Source: Coriaria nepalensis (lineage: Eukaryota; Streptophyta; Magnoliopsida; Cucurbitales; Coriariaceae). From it: a stretch of DNA of 64,000 nucleotides. Both the position numbers and the translations under genes were made by a program. Below the pieces are notes generated by a model. It was not told where the DNA came from. It saw only the letters and a list, made by a program, of their open reading frames with translations, and searched no databases. Position 1 is the stretch's first letter. Every line of letters begins with the position of its first letter. The DNA is taken from contig CP114498.1 in NCBI GenBank assembly GCA_027186245.1, positions 7,501 to 71,500 on the forward strand, in the 5' to 3' direction. Shown here piece after piece: positions 1 through 12,000 of this stretch.

Positions 1-1185
1 CCCTAAACCCGTAACCCTAAACCCGTAACCCTAAACCTGTAACCCAAAACTTGTAACCCTAAACCCTAACCCTAAACCTGTAACCCTAAACCAATAACCC
101 TTAACCCGTAACCCGAAACCTGTAACCCGGAACCCTTAACCCGTAACCTGAAACCCGTAACCCGAAACCCGTAACCTGAAACCCGTAACCTGAAACCCAA
201 AACCAGGAACCTGAAACCCGTTACCTGAAACCTGAAATCCAAAACCCGAAACCAGGAACCCGACACCCAAAACCTGATACCCCAAATCCTAAACCCTAAA
301 CCAAAACCCTAAACCCGAAACCCTAAACCTAAAACCCGAAATCCAAAACCCGAAACCTGAAACCCGAAACCTAAAACCCGAAACCCAAAACCAGAAACCT
401 GAAAATCGAAACATGAAACTCGAAACCCGAAACCCAAAACTCGAAACCTGAAACACGAAACCCTAAACCCAAAAAATGAAACCCTAAACCCTAAACACGA
501 AACCCTAAACACGAAACCCTAAACCCTAAACGCGAAACCCTAAACCTAAAACTCGTAACCCAAAACCCATAACTCGAAACCCGAAATCTGTAACCTGAAA
601 CCCGTAACTCGAAACCCGAAACCAGAAACCCAAAACCCGTAACCTAAAACCTGAAATCCAAAACCCCAAACCAGGAACCTGAAACCCAAAATGTGAAACC
701 CGAAACCCAAAACCTAATACCCCAAATCCTAAACCCTAAACCCAAACCCTAAACCCGAAACCCGAAACCTGAAACCCTAAACCTGAAACCCGAAATCCAA
801 AACCCGAAACACGAAACCTAAAACCCGAAACCCAAAACTAGAAACCCGAAACTCGAAACCCGAAACTCGAAACCCAAAACCCAAAACCCAAAATCGGAAA
901 CCTGAAACACAAAACCCGAAACCCAAAAAATGAAACCCGAAACCCAAAACCCGAAACTCAAAATCCGAATTATGAAACCTGAAACCTGAAACCCAAAACA
1001 CGAAACTAGAAACCCGAAAACGGAAACTCGAAACCATAAACCTGAAACCCGAAACCCTAAACTTGAAACTCGAAACATGAAACCCTAAACCCAAAACCTC
1101 GAAACCCGAAACCTAAAACCTGAACTTCGAAACCTGAAACCCAAAACCTGAAACCCTAAACCCTAAACCCTAAACCCTTCAAACA
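1..1185. repeat. Degenerate telomere-like C-rich heptamer tract
   Basis: The tract is built of 7-mers in near-constant register: CCCTAAA mixed with CCCGTAA, CCCGAAA, CCTGAAA and CCCAAAA variants. Perfect CCCTAAA runs are short, e.g. around 1150-1180. This C-rich orientation is what the left end of a plant chromosome shows on the plus strand. The degree of mutation suggests subtelomeric telomere-derived DNA rather than a freshly maintained telomere. The open reading frames crossing it are by-products of the heptamer. Confidence 0.9.
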
Positions 1186-2124
1186 CTAAAGTTTTGGTTC
1201 AGGGTATTAAGTTTGGCGTTTAGTGTTCATTTTTTAGTGTTAGGGGTTCTAGGTTTTTTGTTTTTGGGGTTTTGGGGGTTTTTTTTTTTGTTTCAGGGTT
1301 CAAGGTTAGGAGTTCTGTGTTCGAGTGGTCGAAGCGTCAACGTTCATGGTTCATTGTTCCGATTCAAGAATTCGAGGTTCATGTTTGGGATATAGGGTTA
1401 AGGTTCATAGTTTCGGGTTCTTAGGTTCGAGGTTCAATATTTTGTTTGAGATTTTGGTTTGAGATTTTGGTATCAAAATTTAGGGTATGGAGTTTGAGAT
1501 TTTTGATTTTTTATTCAAAGTTTTGGGTTTCGGAGTCGGGCTTCGGAGTTTGTAGTTTAGGATCTTGTGTTCAGGGTTTGTGGTTCTAGTTTTAGGATTA
1601 CGGGTTCATATTTGATATTTGATATTTGGGGTTTGGGGTTCAGGGTTTAAGGTTAGGTATATCGAGGTTCGGGTTTATAGGTTTTGGTTCGAGGTGAGGG
1701 GTGAGGGATTCGGAGTTCAGAGTTCAAGATTCAGGGTTGGAGGTTTATAGTTTGGGATTATGGGTTTATTGTATGGGGTTTGGGGTTTATAGTTCATTGT
1801 TTGGGATTCGAGATTAAGAGTTCAAGTTTTAGGGCTAAGGATTCAAAGATTATGACTTAGACTTTAGGGTTCGAGGGTCGGTGTTTGAGGTATGGGGTTT
1901 GGAGTTTATAGTTCGGTATTTTTGGGTTCAGGGTTAGGGTTCGGGATAAGATACTCAAGGTTATGTATTTGGTGTTTGTGGTTTATATTTTAGGGTTTGG
2001 GGTTTGAGGTTCGATATTTCAAAGTTGAGATTAAGGGTTTGGGATTTGGAATTTAGGGTTTTAAGGTTCCTAGTTTGGTCATCGAGGTTTAGGTTTCAAG
2101 TTTTGGAATTCGGGGTTCGGGGTT

Positions 2125-3458
2125 TAAGGTTAGGGGTTCAAGGTATGGGGTTCAGCTTTTGGGGTTTGGGGTATCAGTGTTTATGGTTTAGTTTTCAAGT
2201 TTAAGTTTGATTTTCGTGATTAAGGTTTTGGGGTTCAAGCTATAGTATTATGGTTTACTTTTCAAGTTTAAGTTTGATTTTCGTGGTTAAGGTTTTGGGG
2301 TTCAAGCTATAGTTTTATGGTTTACTTTTCAAGTTTAAGTTTGATTTTCGAGGTTAAGGTTTTGGGGTTCAAGCTACAGTATTAGAGGTTTAGGGGTATG
2401 TGGTTTTTGGTTCGAATTTTGGGTTTTTAAGTTTGTTGTTTAGGGTTTAAGGTTTACATTACGAGATTCTTAGTTAGAGGTTCGAGGTTCAAATTTATGG
2501 ATTTATGGTTCGGGGATTGTGGTTTGGGGTTTAAGGTTTTGAGTTTGTGGATCGGGCTTCGAACTTCAACCTTTGAGGTTCGAGATTTGAGGTTCGAGGT
2601 TAGGGGTTAAAGGTATAGTGTTTGGATTTTAAGGTTAAGGGTTTGGGGTTCTAAATTTAGGGTTTTGGGGTTTTGGGGTTTTGGGGTTCCGGGGTTCTAG
2701 GTTCCTGGTTTGAGGTTCACAATTTCAGATTCAGGGTTTAGGTTTTAAGGTTAGGGGTTCAAGGTATGGGGTTCAGCTTTTGGGGTTTGGGGTATCAGTG
2801 TTTATGGTTTAGTTTTCAAGTTTAAGTTTGATTTTCGTGATTAAGGTTTTGGGGTTCAAGCTACAGTATTATGGTTTACTTTTCAAGTTTAAGTTTGATT
2901 TTCGTGGTTAAGGTTTTGGGGTTCAAGCTATAGTTTTATGGTTTACTTTTCAAGTTTAAGTTTGATTTTCGAGGTTAAGGTTTTGGGGTTCAAGCTACGG
3001 TATTAGAGGTTTAGGGGTATGTGGTTTTTGGTTCGAATTTTGGGTTTTTGAGTTTGTTGTTTAGGGTTTAAGGTTTACATTACGAGATTCTTAGTTAGAG
3101 GTTCGAGGTTCAAATTTATGGATTTATGGTTCGGGGATTGTGGTTTGGGGTTTAAGGTTTTGAGTTTGTGGATCGGGCTTCGAACTTCAACCTTTGAGGT
3201 TCGAGATTTGAGGTTCGAGGTTAGGGGTTAAAGGTATAGTGTTTGGAGTTTAAGGTTAAGGTTTGGGGTTCTAAATTTAGGGTTTTGGGGTTTTGGGGTT
3301 TTGGGGTTTTGGGGTTTTGGGGTTTTGGGGTTTTGGGGTTTTGGGGTTTTGGGGTTTTAGGGTTTTAGGGTTTTAGGGTTCCGGGGTTTTGGGGTTCCGG
3401 GGTTCTAGGTGTCTGGTTTGAGGTTCACAATTTCAGATTCAGGGTTTAGGTTTTAAGG
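2125..3458. repeat. Tandem duplication of a ~620 bp subtelomeric unit
   Basis: The segment beginning AAGGTTAGGGGTTCAAGG near 2125 recurs near 2747 with very few changes and ends with the same GGTTTAGGTTTTAAGG near 3458. Each unit contains three tandem copies of a ~67 bp subrepeat carrying TTTGATTTTCG (at about 2206, 2273 and 2340 in the first unit). The second unit is longer because its TTTTGGGG run has expanded. Confidence 0.85.
3283..3378 (+). repeat. TTTTGGGG x9 plus TTTTAGGG x3 octamer run
   Basis: Nine perfect TTTTGGGG octamers (3283-3354) are followed directly by three TTTTAGGG octamers (3355-3378). The matching place in the first duplicate (about 2660-2690) holds only about three TTTTGGGG units, so the run expanded after the duplication. 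With four guanines per unit it could form G-quadruplexes. Confidence 0.9.
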
Positions 3459-4440
3459 TCTCATAGTTCATAGTTTGCGGTTTGAGGTAAGATGCTCGAG
3501 GTAAGATGCTCGAGGTTTGAAGTTCTAAATTTGAGGTTCGGAGTTTGAGGTTTGGGATTCAGTATTCGAGAATTAGGGATTAAGAGTTCATGGTTTAGGA
3601 TTTGGTGCTCATGGTTCGATGTACGAAATTTAGGGCAATGAGGTTCAAGGTTCAAAGGCTAGGGGTTCGAGTTTAAGGTTCAAGGTTCTAGGTCGAGATT
3701 TGAGATTTGGGATTTGGGATTTTGGGCTCGAAGTTTATATTTTTGGTTTGAGATTTAGAGATTGAGGGGTTAACGATTCGGGGTTCGAGATTCAAAGTTG
3801 AGAGTTCAGGGTTTAGGAATTTAGGATTCAGGTTTTGGGATTCGATGTTTAGGGTCAGAGTTTTATGGTTACTGGTTCGAGGTTCATAGTTCGGGATTCA
3901 TGATTTGGGGTTCAAAATTCGGGATTCATTGTCCAAGATTATCGATTCAGGTTTTGAGTTTGGAGTTTCTAGATTTGGGAATCGAAGTTCAGGATTTAGG
4001 ATTTTGGGTTTTTTATTCGGGTTTTTAGGTTTCATGTTCGGGGTTTGGGGTTTAAGATTCAATGCTCGGAGTTCGACGTTTGTGATTCGGTGTTTGGGTT
4101 CAAGCTCTAAGGTTTGGGGTTTTTAATTCAGAGGTTCGGGGTTTATATTTTAGGGTTCAGGATCTTAGAATTGGGGTTCAGGGTTTAAGATTCGAAGTTC
4201 GAGATTTGTGGTTTGAGTTTGGATTTAAGCTCTAAGGTTTAGGGTTTTGAATTCAGAATTTCGACATTTGTATTTTACGGTTTGGGATTTGAGATTTGAG
4301 ATTTAGGGTTTGAAGTTCTTATTTTAAGGTTCAAGGTTTAATGTTTCGGATTTGGGGTTCAAGATTTAAAAGTTCATAGTTAAAGATTTGGATTTCGAGG
4401 TTTAGCGTTCGGGCAAGGCCGACCCAACCATTCGGCGGGC

Positions 4441-5581
4441 TAAGTCTATTCCTAAGGCCCCGAGTCTTAAAAAATAAAATATAATAATGAAAGGTCTAAA
4501 ATCTTCAAGCCTAAATTATAATAGTATTATAAATATTATTTGTGATAGTATTACTTATTTTGGTATGTAATTATTATTTTTTATTCCTACTTTTGATTAA
4601 TTTTTATGAACTTTAAAGTTTTGAGTATTATTTATGGTAGAATTTGGTTATATTTATTAAAACTTAAGGATTTTAATACTTTCAAAATTATAAATGAATC
4701 TAGTATTTTGAGAGTTTACTTTAATAGAAATTTTGATTATTACTAATAATTATGTATGAAATTATTATATGTTTTTATAAGGCATAAAATCTCATTTTCA
4801 CTTGGGCTTCCAAACATATCGATTTGGCGGGGTTTATATTTCGATATTTAGAGCTTAGGATTCGAAATTTAGGATTTAAGTTTCATTGTTTTGGTTTGAC
4901 TTGCCTAAGCTTCGCTTCGTCTAATGTGCTATTTGGAGAAGAGATTCGAGGTTCAAGCTTTTGTACATGTATATAAAACACTAGAATTAAAAATACATCT
5001 AATAATACCATTTTCCAATAACATTTTCTCTGAATTGGTAAAGTACCAAATTTTATAACGATCACTTTGATGCTTTGCTCAAATCTCAGTTCAGTATATA
5101 GCATGCCATAGGAATTGAGGTGTTTAATTTTGAGATAAAAGGTTCCATATTTTGGAAGCCAAGGTTCATACAACGGAACAACTCCTGAAGCTAACGATGC
5201 TGATTTACCCTACAACGATGTTGATTATTCACCCTACGCGTGATTATACAATTTCAGTTATAGTATATGTACAATTATACATCAATATCAACATATTTAT
5301 TTATAATCAATTTAACGAAATTTTAAGCTTCACTCTGAGTAAAGATTTAGGGGAGGGGGCTATAGTAATAGTAATAGTAATGATTATTCTTACTATTACT
5401 ATTATGATAATAAAACCTTGCAAGAGAAGAATGCCATTATAGAGACAATGATCTATATATGAAAAGGGTTGATACATTTAGAAATACTAATTCATTTATT
5501 GCCCAGAAAGAATGAGCAGGAGGCATGGCATAAGGCAGCACATATAAATAATATAAGTATCTTAAAATATAGTAATACTAA
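4441..5581. other. Intergenic, AT-rich, no gene seen
   Basis: The G-rich subtelomeric pattern fades here into AT-rich sequence. Short open frames on both strands lack family resemblance or plausible splice structure. The last part should hold the 3' untranslated region of the minus-strand SKS gene. I see nothing else. Confidence 0.6.
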
Positions 5582-7267
5582 TTAAGTAGCATGGATGCTG
5601 TAGGGGGGTGGCCTAGGCATGTCCTTAACGATCCCGCAGGTTATAGCAGAGTCCGGCAAGTTGTACTCATCCCTCAGAGACCTTTCTGGCGAAAGAACAC
5701 TGAAGTAAAGCTGTTGTCCCAAGTACTTATTCTCAGCCAACTCCGACCTCAAATTCCACATCCCGGCATTGTCAAATGTCAACATAACCGCTGCCCATGA
5801 CTTGGGAAACACTTGCACTGTATGCCTGCTCACTGCATCTAACAGGTTGTAATTCTTTCTCTTCTCGGGGCTCCATGTTCCGGTCTCAACGGCAACAGGA
5901 AAGAACGAGTACCCATCCAGATTCCACGACTGGATTGTCTTCTCATGGTTCTCAAATATGATCTCCACAAAGTTACGGAATGTTTGATTCACCACATTAG
6001 GAGCAATAGTTATCTTTGCTGGGTCAGTCACTGCTGGCGGATTATCAGAGATAATATCGTATTTAAACACCTTGTCAGCAACTCCATAATACTCGGCGAG
6101 TTTCACTGGGGTCTCAGGGTTAACATGAGACACACCGTTGATGGCATACCGGAGCTTCCCGTTCACCTTGTGGACCGTGTTCACAAGTTTAATGGTGCGA
6201 GTAATGTTGATGGAACCATAGTGGTATGAGCCTTGAGGATTAGGCCTGGCAGCACTGGCAGTGAGGTTCCAACGGAAGGTGCGGAATTGGTTCAGAGACC
6301 AACCCCATGTCTCGGGGGCCTTGGGGAGTTCAGGGGAGGCAGGTCCTTGGCTGTTGGTATAGCGAATGATGGCCTTACCAATCAGCACTGATTTCTTAAA
6401 GAAACGTGTGGAAGCAACCATGTAATAGTCCCTCGGGGCTTGATCGGCGGTCACGAGCACTGAGAAACATTGACCCACATGAACATCGAGAGATTCATAC
6501 ACGTTCTGTACGGTGTGGGATCCCTCCATCTCAACCAGCTTCATTTTGTGGCCTTGGAATCTGAAGTTGAGAGTGGATTTGAGTCCCACGTTACAAACTC
6601 TGTACTTGTAAGTTTTTCCAGGCTTCATGGTGAAAAGGGGTTCATCCTTGCCGTCTCCCTTTGCAGATTTCCCATTAATGAGCACACCATCTGGCCTTCC
6701 AAGGGAACGACTCCCGGTATCCAAGATCCTCTTGATAGTAGTGTGGCTCTTTGTGTACCAATCATTAATGATCACAGTGTACTCATCTTCTGGGTCGGGG
6801 AAGGGAACCGGAATCAGAAGACGAGGATTCACACGGAGACCCCCGAAGCCACCGGCTGCACGGTGCATGCCGGTGGTAGGGTAGTAAAAGTAGGTACCTA
6901 TCTGGTCCTTCACTTGGTAGTGGTAGGTGTGATTTTTTCTGGGCGGAATGGGGCAGTTTGTGCCCAGAACACCATCTTGCCAGGAGTTCTTGCGATGTTG
7001 AACCCCGTGCCATGTGATTAGGAAAGGCTCGTCGAGGTGATTGAAGACATTAACAACGATGTTATTGTTGCCAGTGGAGTTAATATTAGGTCCTGGGAAT
7101 TGGCCGTTGATAAGAATGCCTTGCTGGGGAACACCCAAGGGAGAGATAGTTCCATAAGTGACGTTCCATGTAAAATAAACATACGGATCTTCCGCAAGCA
7201 CAGGTAACATTGCCCCAGCGAAGAGGCACATAAGAAGCAGAGGTGCCATAGCCATCACCCCAGCCAT
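5582..7267 (-). CDS. SKU5-similar (SKS)/BP10-type secreted multicopper oxidase-like protein
   Basis: Single-exon 561-residue protein, the usual SKS length. Residues 1-25 form a signal peptide (hydrophobic core, cleavage near VLAEDPYVYF). Three cupredoxin domains follow, with landmarks GQFPGPNI, WHGVQHRKNSWQDGV, GTYFYYPTTGMHRAAGGFGG, DWYTKSH and WNLRSELAENKYLGQQLY. Laccases and ascorbate oxidases carry copper-ligand HxH and HCH motifs; here the first site reads TWHG and the C-terminal HCH is absent, as in the SKS family, so enzymatic oxidation is unlikely. Several N-glycosylation sequons are present. There is no hydrophobic C-terminal tail, so unlike SKU5 it is probably secreted to the wall rather than GPI-anchored. 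It most resembles the pollen-expressed BP10/SKS11-14 group; family placement and pollen role are inferred from memory of those sequences. Confidence 0.93.
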   Translation of the reverse strand: MAGVMAMAPLLLMCLFAGAMLPVLAEDPYVYFTWNVTYGTISPLGVPQQGILINGQFPGPNINSTGNNNIVVNVFNHLDEPFLITWHGVQHRKNSWQDGVLGTNCPIPPRKNHTYHYQVKDQIGTYFYYPTTGMHRAAGGFGGLRVNPRLLIPVPFPDPEDEYTVIINDWYTKSHTTIKRILDTGSRSLGRPDGVLINGKSAKGDGKDEPLFTMKPGKTYKYRVCNVGLKSTLNFRFQGHKMKLVEMEGSHTVQNVYESLDVHVGQCFSVLVTADQAPRDYYMVASTRFFKKSVLIGKAIIRYTNSQGPASPELPKAPETWGWSLNQFRTFRWNLTASAARPNPQGSYHYGSINITRTIKLVNTVHKVNGKLRYAINGVSHVNPETPVKLAEYYGVADKVFKYDIISDNPPAVTDPAKITIAPNVVNQTFRNFVEIIFENHEKTIQSWNLDGYSFFPVAVETGTWSPEKRKNYNLLDAVSRHTVQVFPKSWAAVMLTFDNAGMWNLRSELAENKYLGQQLYFSVLSPERSLRDEYNLPDSAITCGIVKDMPRPPPYSIHAT

Positions 7268-7337
7268 TGCTCTCCTCTCTTGTTCTTTTTCAAGGAATAT
7301 AGAACTAAATAAATCAACCCTTTCCAGAGACCTACAA

Positions 7338-7366
7338 TCTTCCTAATTAAAAAATAATTAGGAAGA
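7338..7366 (-). promoter_or_regulatory. Perfect 12-bp hairpin upstream of the SKS gene
   Basis: TCTTCCTAATTA pairs with TAATTAGGAAGA across a five-A loop, about 70 bases upstream of the SKS start codon. It probably falls in the 5' untranslated leader or core promoter. Function unknown. Confidence 0.5.
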
Positions 7367-7386
7367 AGATACTAGTCTTCTTTCTT

Positions 7387-7392
7387 CTTATA
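7387..7392 (-). promoter_or_regulatory. Candidate TATA box of the SKS gene
   Basis: TATAAG on the minus strand lies 120 bases upstream of the SKS start codon. A second TATAAG sits at 7430-7435, just downstream (minus strand) of a CCAAT-like GGCCAAT. Either could serve; neither is confirmed. Confidence 0.3.
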
Positions 7393-9045
7393 CTGTGCAT
7401 CCAGTGCCATGCATCCCTTCTTCCCTTCCCTTATATTGGCCTGACCATCTCATTTGTTAACCATTCACACTGGCCCCCGCGTTTCCCTCTCTACCTTCTA
7501 TAGTAACTGCCCCAATATCGCTCCCATCCTCTCATTCCTCTATTTTGGTTTACCAAATTTATGCAAGCCTTCAGTTTCATCTTTTATTTATGTATTGCGG
7601 AGCTGTAATGTCAAATCTAACGGTTCACAACTTATGCCGAATTTTAATGTATTTGTTGCGGTGTGGTTCTAGTGGTGGATATATTGTATGTTTATACGTA
7701 CCTACACATTCATGCTATTAAAGTAACCTCGAGATATTCTTCTGTAGATCGTCTAATATATACTGCTGTTTAATTTGTCTCCAATAATTAATTCTTACTG
7801 ATCTCTTATTATCGAATCAATAACAATAAATTTTATTTGAAGAGATTCATATACCGAAAGTTTCGAAATTACCTAATATGTTAAAGGCCTCTTCATTACT
7901 AACTTCTCCATTCCTAACTTTATGATTCACAAATATAAAATGAGAAAGATTGGATACAAACAGACGAATCCGAACCCATCCAAACTGATGGTCTGGATCC
8001 ATCACTTCTCTTATCCAACTATAATATTTATTACACTTCATCCAATTAGATTTTCTTTCTCCTTATCTAACTATTGAAGTGAGTCTCATTAATGAAGTAT
8101 AATAAACTTGATGACCGGATGAATTGAATAATAGATTCAGAGTCAGTCCGGATAGATCCGGATTCATACGGTCTGAACCAAACCATTTCTCGTCGCCATG
8201 TAGGAATAATAAGATGCACCATTTTTAATTCTAAATTTTGTTGGAAAGGCAACTCAACAATTTTATCAAGTAGGTCACCATTAATAATAAACAGAGCAAA
8301 GGAAAATTCGAGATTTCATGGGAAAATAATGCTCTCAAGTACACTTAAGAAAAAAAAGTCCTCGCTGATATCACATGGAGATCTAATGGTGGATATTTCT
8401 CTCAAGGCCAATTACATTCCAAGTGAACTTAGAGAAACATTGCATTCAAAGTAATCCTTCTCGAGGTGCTATCCGGCCTGTGGCAGGTAGGCCATAGCCA
8501 TAGCAATTAGCCATTAAACTCCGTAATACTGATAATAGCCATAGCCTTTGGTTTTCTCTTCAAATCAAATCTTTAATAGGATCAGCTGAGGAACAGATAT
8601 CTACTATCTACGACCGGCATAAGGTAAAGAAAACGACGATCAAGCTTCTCACCATTACGAATTAGTTGGTACTATGAGATGATTCAGCTAATAGATATAT
8701 ACATTATATTAGACAATATACACAAGAAAACGTTATCTCGGGGCTGAAACCATTCGTTCTCATGGAATTATAATCTTATCTTTCATTTTTTTTATCAAGG
8801 AAGACTAATATTTTCCCCTGAAATTAATAATACCCACAAGCATTGAAATACAGAAAATCAATGCCAAAATGGAATCATACCCATTATTATCAAGTAAGAA
8901 AACATGTGTAAACAAGGCACCCCAGTCTCTTTCGTCGCAACTATATAACTAACTGACTACTTTCATCCTCCCGTCCTCCATGTTGAGCACTACTACAACA
9001 GACGCATAATTAATTATGTAGCAACATGCCATCCGGTACAGGAGA
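7393..9045. other. Intergenic between two minus-strand genes
   Basis: This holds the distal promoter of the SKS gene and, at its right end, the 3' untranslated region of the next minus-strand gene. At 7900-8230 two arms related to GGATTCG...TCTG face each other and may be an old MITE. No gene was found. Confidence 0.5.
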
Positions 9046-12000
9046 TCAAGAATCTTGGGGCGCCTCAAATCTAGTTGGAGTGTCAATCCCCATCATACAG
9101 CAAAGTCCCGCTAACAAGATTATGAGAAAAGCAAACCCCTGCAGAATTCAGAATTGGAAGCCACAAGGTGTCAGGATTATATAACATAGGCTGAGCTGAT
9201 TAATAGTTCCTAATTTTAACAACTTACCAACCCTCTCTCATGTTCACTGCATTATGCATGCATTGTATACTAAAACAAAATGTTAATAAAATACCAAGTC
9301 CCAGTAAACAAGTATTAACAAGTATTATATAGAGATCCTAGCTACCAAGAATAGCTATCATGCTACCAAAATTGAAAATAGAGAAGTTAATGACTTACTA
9401 CTACAAGTCCTTCAACAAGAGCTGATTTACTTTGGCAAACTTCATCACAAAGCGTAAAATTTGCTGCTTTTTCCAATCCATTTCCAGAGGCACTTTCCAC
9501 AAGAAATCTTTCCAGTTTTGAATAATAGGGTAAACTAGATGGCCTGGATGGATCTGACACATATAGAACTTCATATTTTTCCCCAGAATGATCTGCAGAA
9601 GTAATAATCTCAGACAACATCTTACCTGCATCAACAACAACAGCCTTGCATTATAATCTCTGATCAATACAGTGTTTTTCCTACCTTCAAAAGTGGTAAG
9701 ATAAACATACTTGGAGAAAATGATTGATCAAATTCTTTTGCGGATCGAGAACCTCCAAGGCAGAAAACAACCAGATCAGTCTGTCCATTTGGTTTTCCTT
9801 TCTTCCTTGAAACCAAATAATCCTGTAAAGTTACAACTCAATATATAAATAAAATAATACAAAGAGTGAGAGAGAAACGAGTACATAGGTTTATCCTAAG
9901 CAGAAATTTTCTAAGTCAGTTTTCATGTAAAGTTTAATTTACCTCAACTGAATTCAGGAGAGAGATTTTCTTGAAGCTTTCATCCTCTATAGAACACGAC
10001 TCCAGGAAAAATGCACCGCTGATGATTCCTAAACCATGCCCACAAAATTGTCTAAACCCTCTAACCAATGAATTTTCAATTTTGTCCTCCTCTGACGGGG
10101 CGACATATGGGAATGCCATGGAAAAATTAGAACTTGTGAAAGAAAGCTGTTCAGTAGAATGAAACACTAGCTTCAGAGCAGAAATTAGAGCCCCAGTCTT
10201 ATTTATAAATCTCTTTAAAAAACCGAGAAAAAGATAATAATCAGATTGAACGCACCTTCAGCAGGTCGACAAGAGCTGGATCTGCATGCCTGTTAACGAC
10301 AATATCCGACGACTTCAACTACAGTAAACAAACGAAAATGATAAACTGAGTGGACCAAACAAGAGCAGGATGACAAAAATGGAACTCCATGATTAAATCA
10401 TGCTAAAGATGAATTCACTTCAAAGAAAGTTAGACATATGTCTTTTATACGCGTGTAATAGAATTTCAGGTTAAAGTTGATGAATCTAAAAGTGGTCATG
10501 CCCACTAGATCATAAATTTTCAAATAAATTGAATTTCATATTTTCTGAACTCCATCAATTCCATGCATTGTAATTGAAAAACTGATCATCATAAACTAAT
10601 GAGACTATTCAAGCCTCATTGAAGCCTCAGCTTCATCCACCATGTGTAGAATTAATGCTGGATGTGAATTTTAGAGGTAAAAGAATTATCTTCAATCCTT
10701 TTAATTTACATCTTAGGTTCCCTTATATAGGAGAGAAACCCTAGTCTAACTACAGAAAATGTGCCTAAACAAAAACAATTAGAATCCCTAGAAATCAGCA
10801 ACTAATTAGTAACTAATCAGCAAACAAGTTTGATTGCTGGAATCTTAAATATAATCTACACTCCCCCTCAAGTTTGGTTATAGATATTAATCAAGCCAAG
10901 CTTGGACTTTAGATCTTCAAACTTGATTCTTGGTAGGGCCTTAGTTAGCATATCAATTGTCTGAAGGCACGTAGGCATATACAGTAGCTTGACTATCCCT
11001 TCATCTACCTTTTATTTTATAAAGAAACGATCGCATGCTTAGTTCGATCATTATGTATTGGATTCTTTGCAATACTTATGACAGATTGATTATCACAACA
11101 TTTTCATTGGTACATCCACTAAGAATTTTAATTCGTTTAAGAGTCTTCTTAACCACATTCCCTCACATATTCCATGAGCCATAGCTCGAAATTCTGACTC
11201 TACACTACTTCGTGAAACTACAGATTGCTTTTTGCTTTGCCATGTAACCAAATTCCCCCATACATAGATACAATAACCTCAGGAAAATCTCCGATCTTTG
11301 ATTGATCCCACCCAATTTGCATTACCGTAAACTTCAATATCTCTACTTGATGTTTTTCCAAAGAACAAACCCTTTTCAGGTGTCATTTTTAGGTACCTCG
11401 AGATTTTGTAAACAGCCTTCATATGTTCTTCATTTGGACAATTCATAAATTGACTCACCTTACTCACTGCAAAACAAATATCAGGTCTAGTATGAGATAA
11501 ATAGATTAGCTTCTCTACCAGACATTGGTATCTACCCTTATTAACTGGTATATTATCCTCTTTTATTCCCAATTGTATGGTTGAGTCCATTGGAGTATCT
11601 GCTGGTTTGCATCCCAGCATTCATGTTTCCTTTAGCAGGTCCAACACGTACTTTCTTTGAGAGACTAAAATTCTCTTCTTAGACCGAGCTATTCCCATTC
11701 CTATGAAGTATTTGAGATTTCCTAAGTCTTTGATCTCAAATTCTTTGACACTATTTAGATCCTCCTCATTATCTCCTGTTAAAATAATACATACACAATA
11801 AGAATGGCAACCTTTCTTGTAAGAGAAAATTTGACAAATAAGGTGTGATCTGATTGACACTGAGTATGTCCATGTCTTTTGACCACCTTTGTGAATCTGT
11901 CAAACCAAACCCTTGGCGATTGCTTGAGTTCGTAAAGTGACCTTTTGAGCTTGCATACCTTGTTGGTTGTTTTCGATTTCTCAAACCCGGGAGAAATGTT

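Larger units (their letters stand above)
1186..4440. repeat. G-rich degenerate telomere-derived subtelomeric repeat
   Basis: From about 1190 the plus strand switches from C-rich to G-rich, with motifs such as TTTAGGG, GGTTCGAGG, GGTTTGGGG and GGTTCAGGG. The unit is far more mutated than in the first 1.2 kb, but a 6-8 base TTNNGGG rhythm persists to about 4400. No gene was found. The tract contains a tandem duplication and an octamer run listed separately. Confidence 0.85.

Noticed and set aside
72..1094. Minus-strand frames rich in GFRVSGFGFRV-like repeats
   Set aside because: They are direct translations of the degenerate telomeric heptamer, present in several frames, with no other protein features.
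5591..7021. Plus-strand frames of up to 183 codons over the SKS gene
   Set aside because: They are antisense shadows of a clearly coding minus-strand frame.
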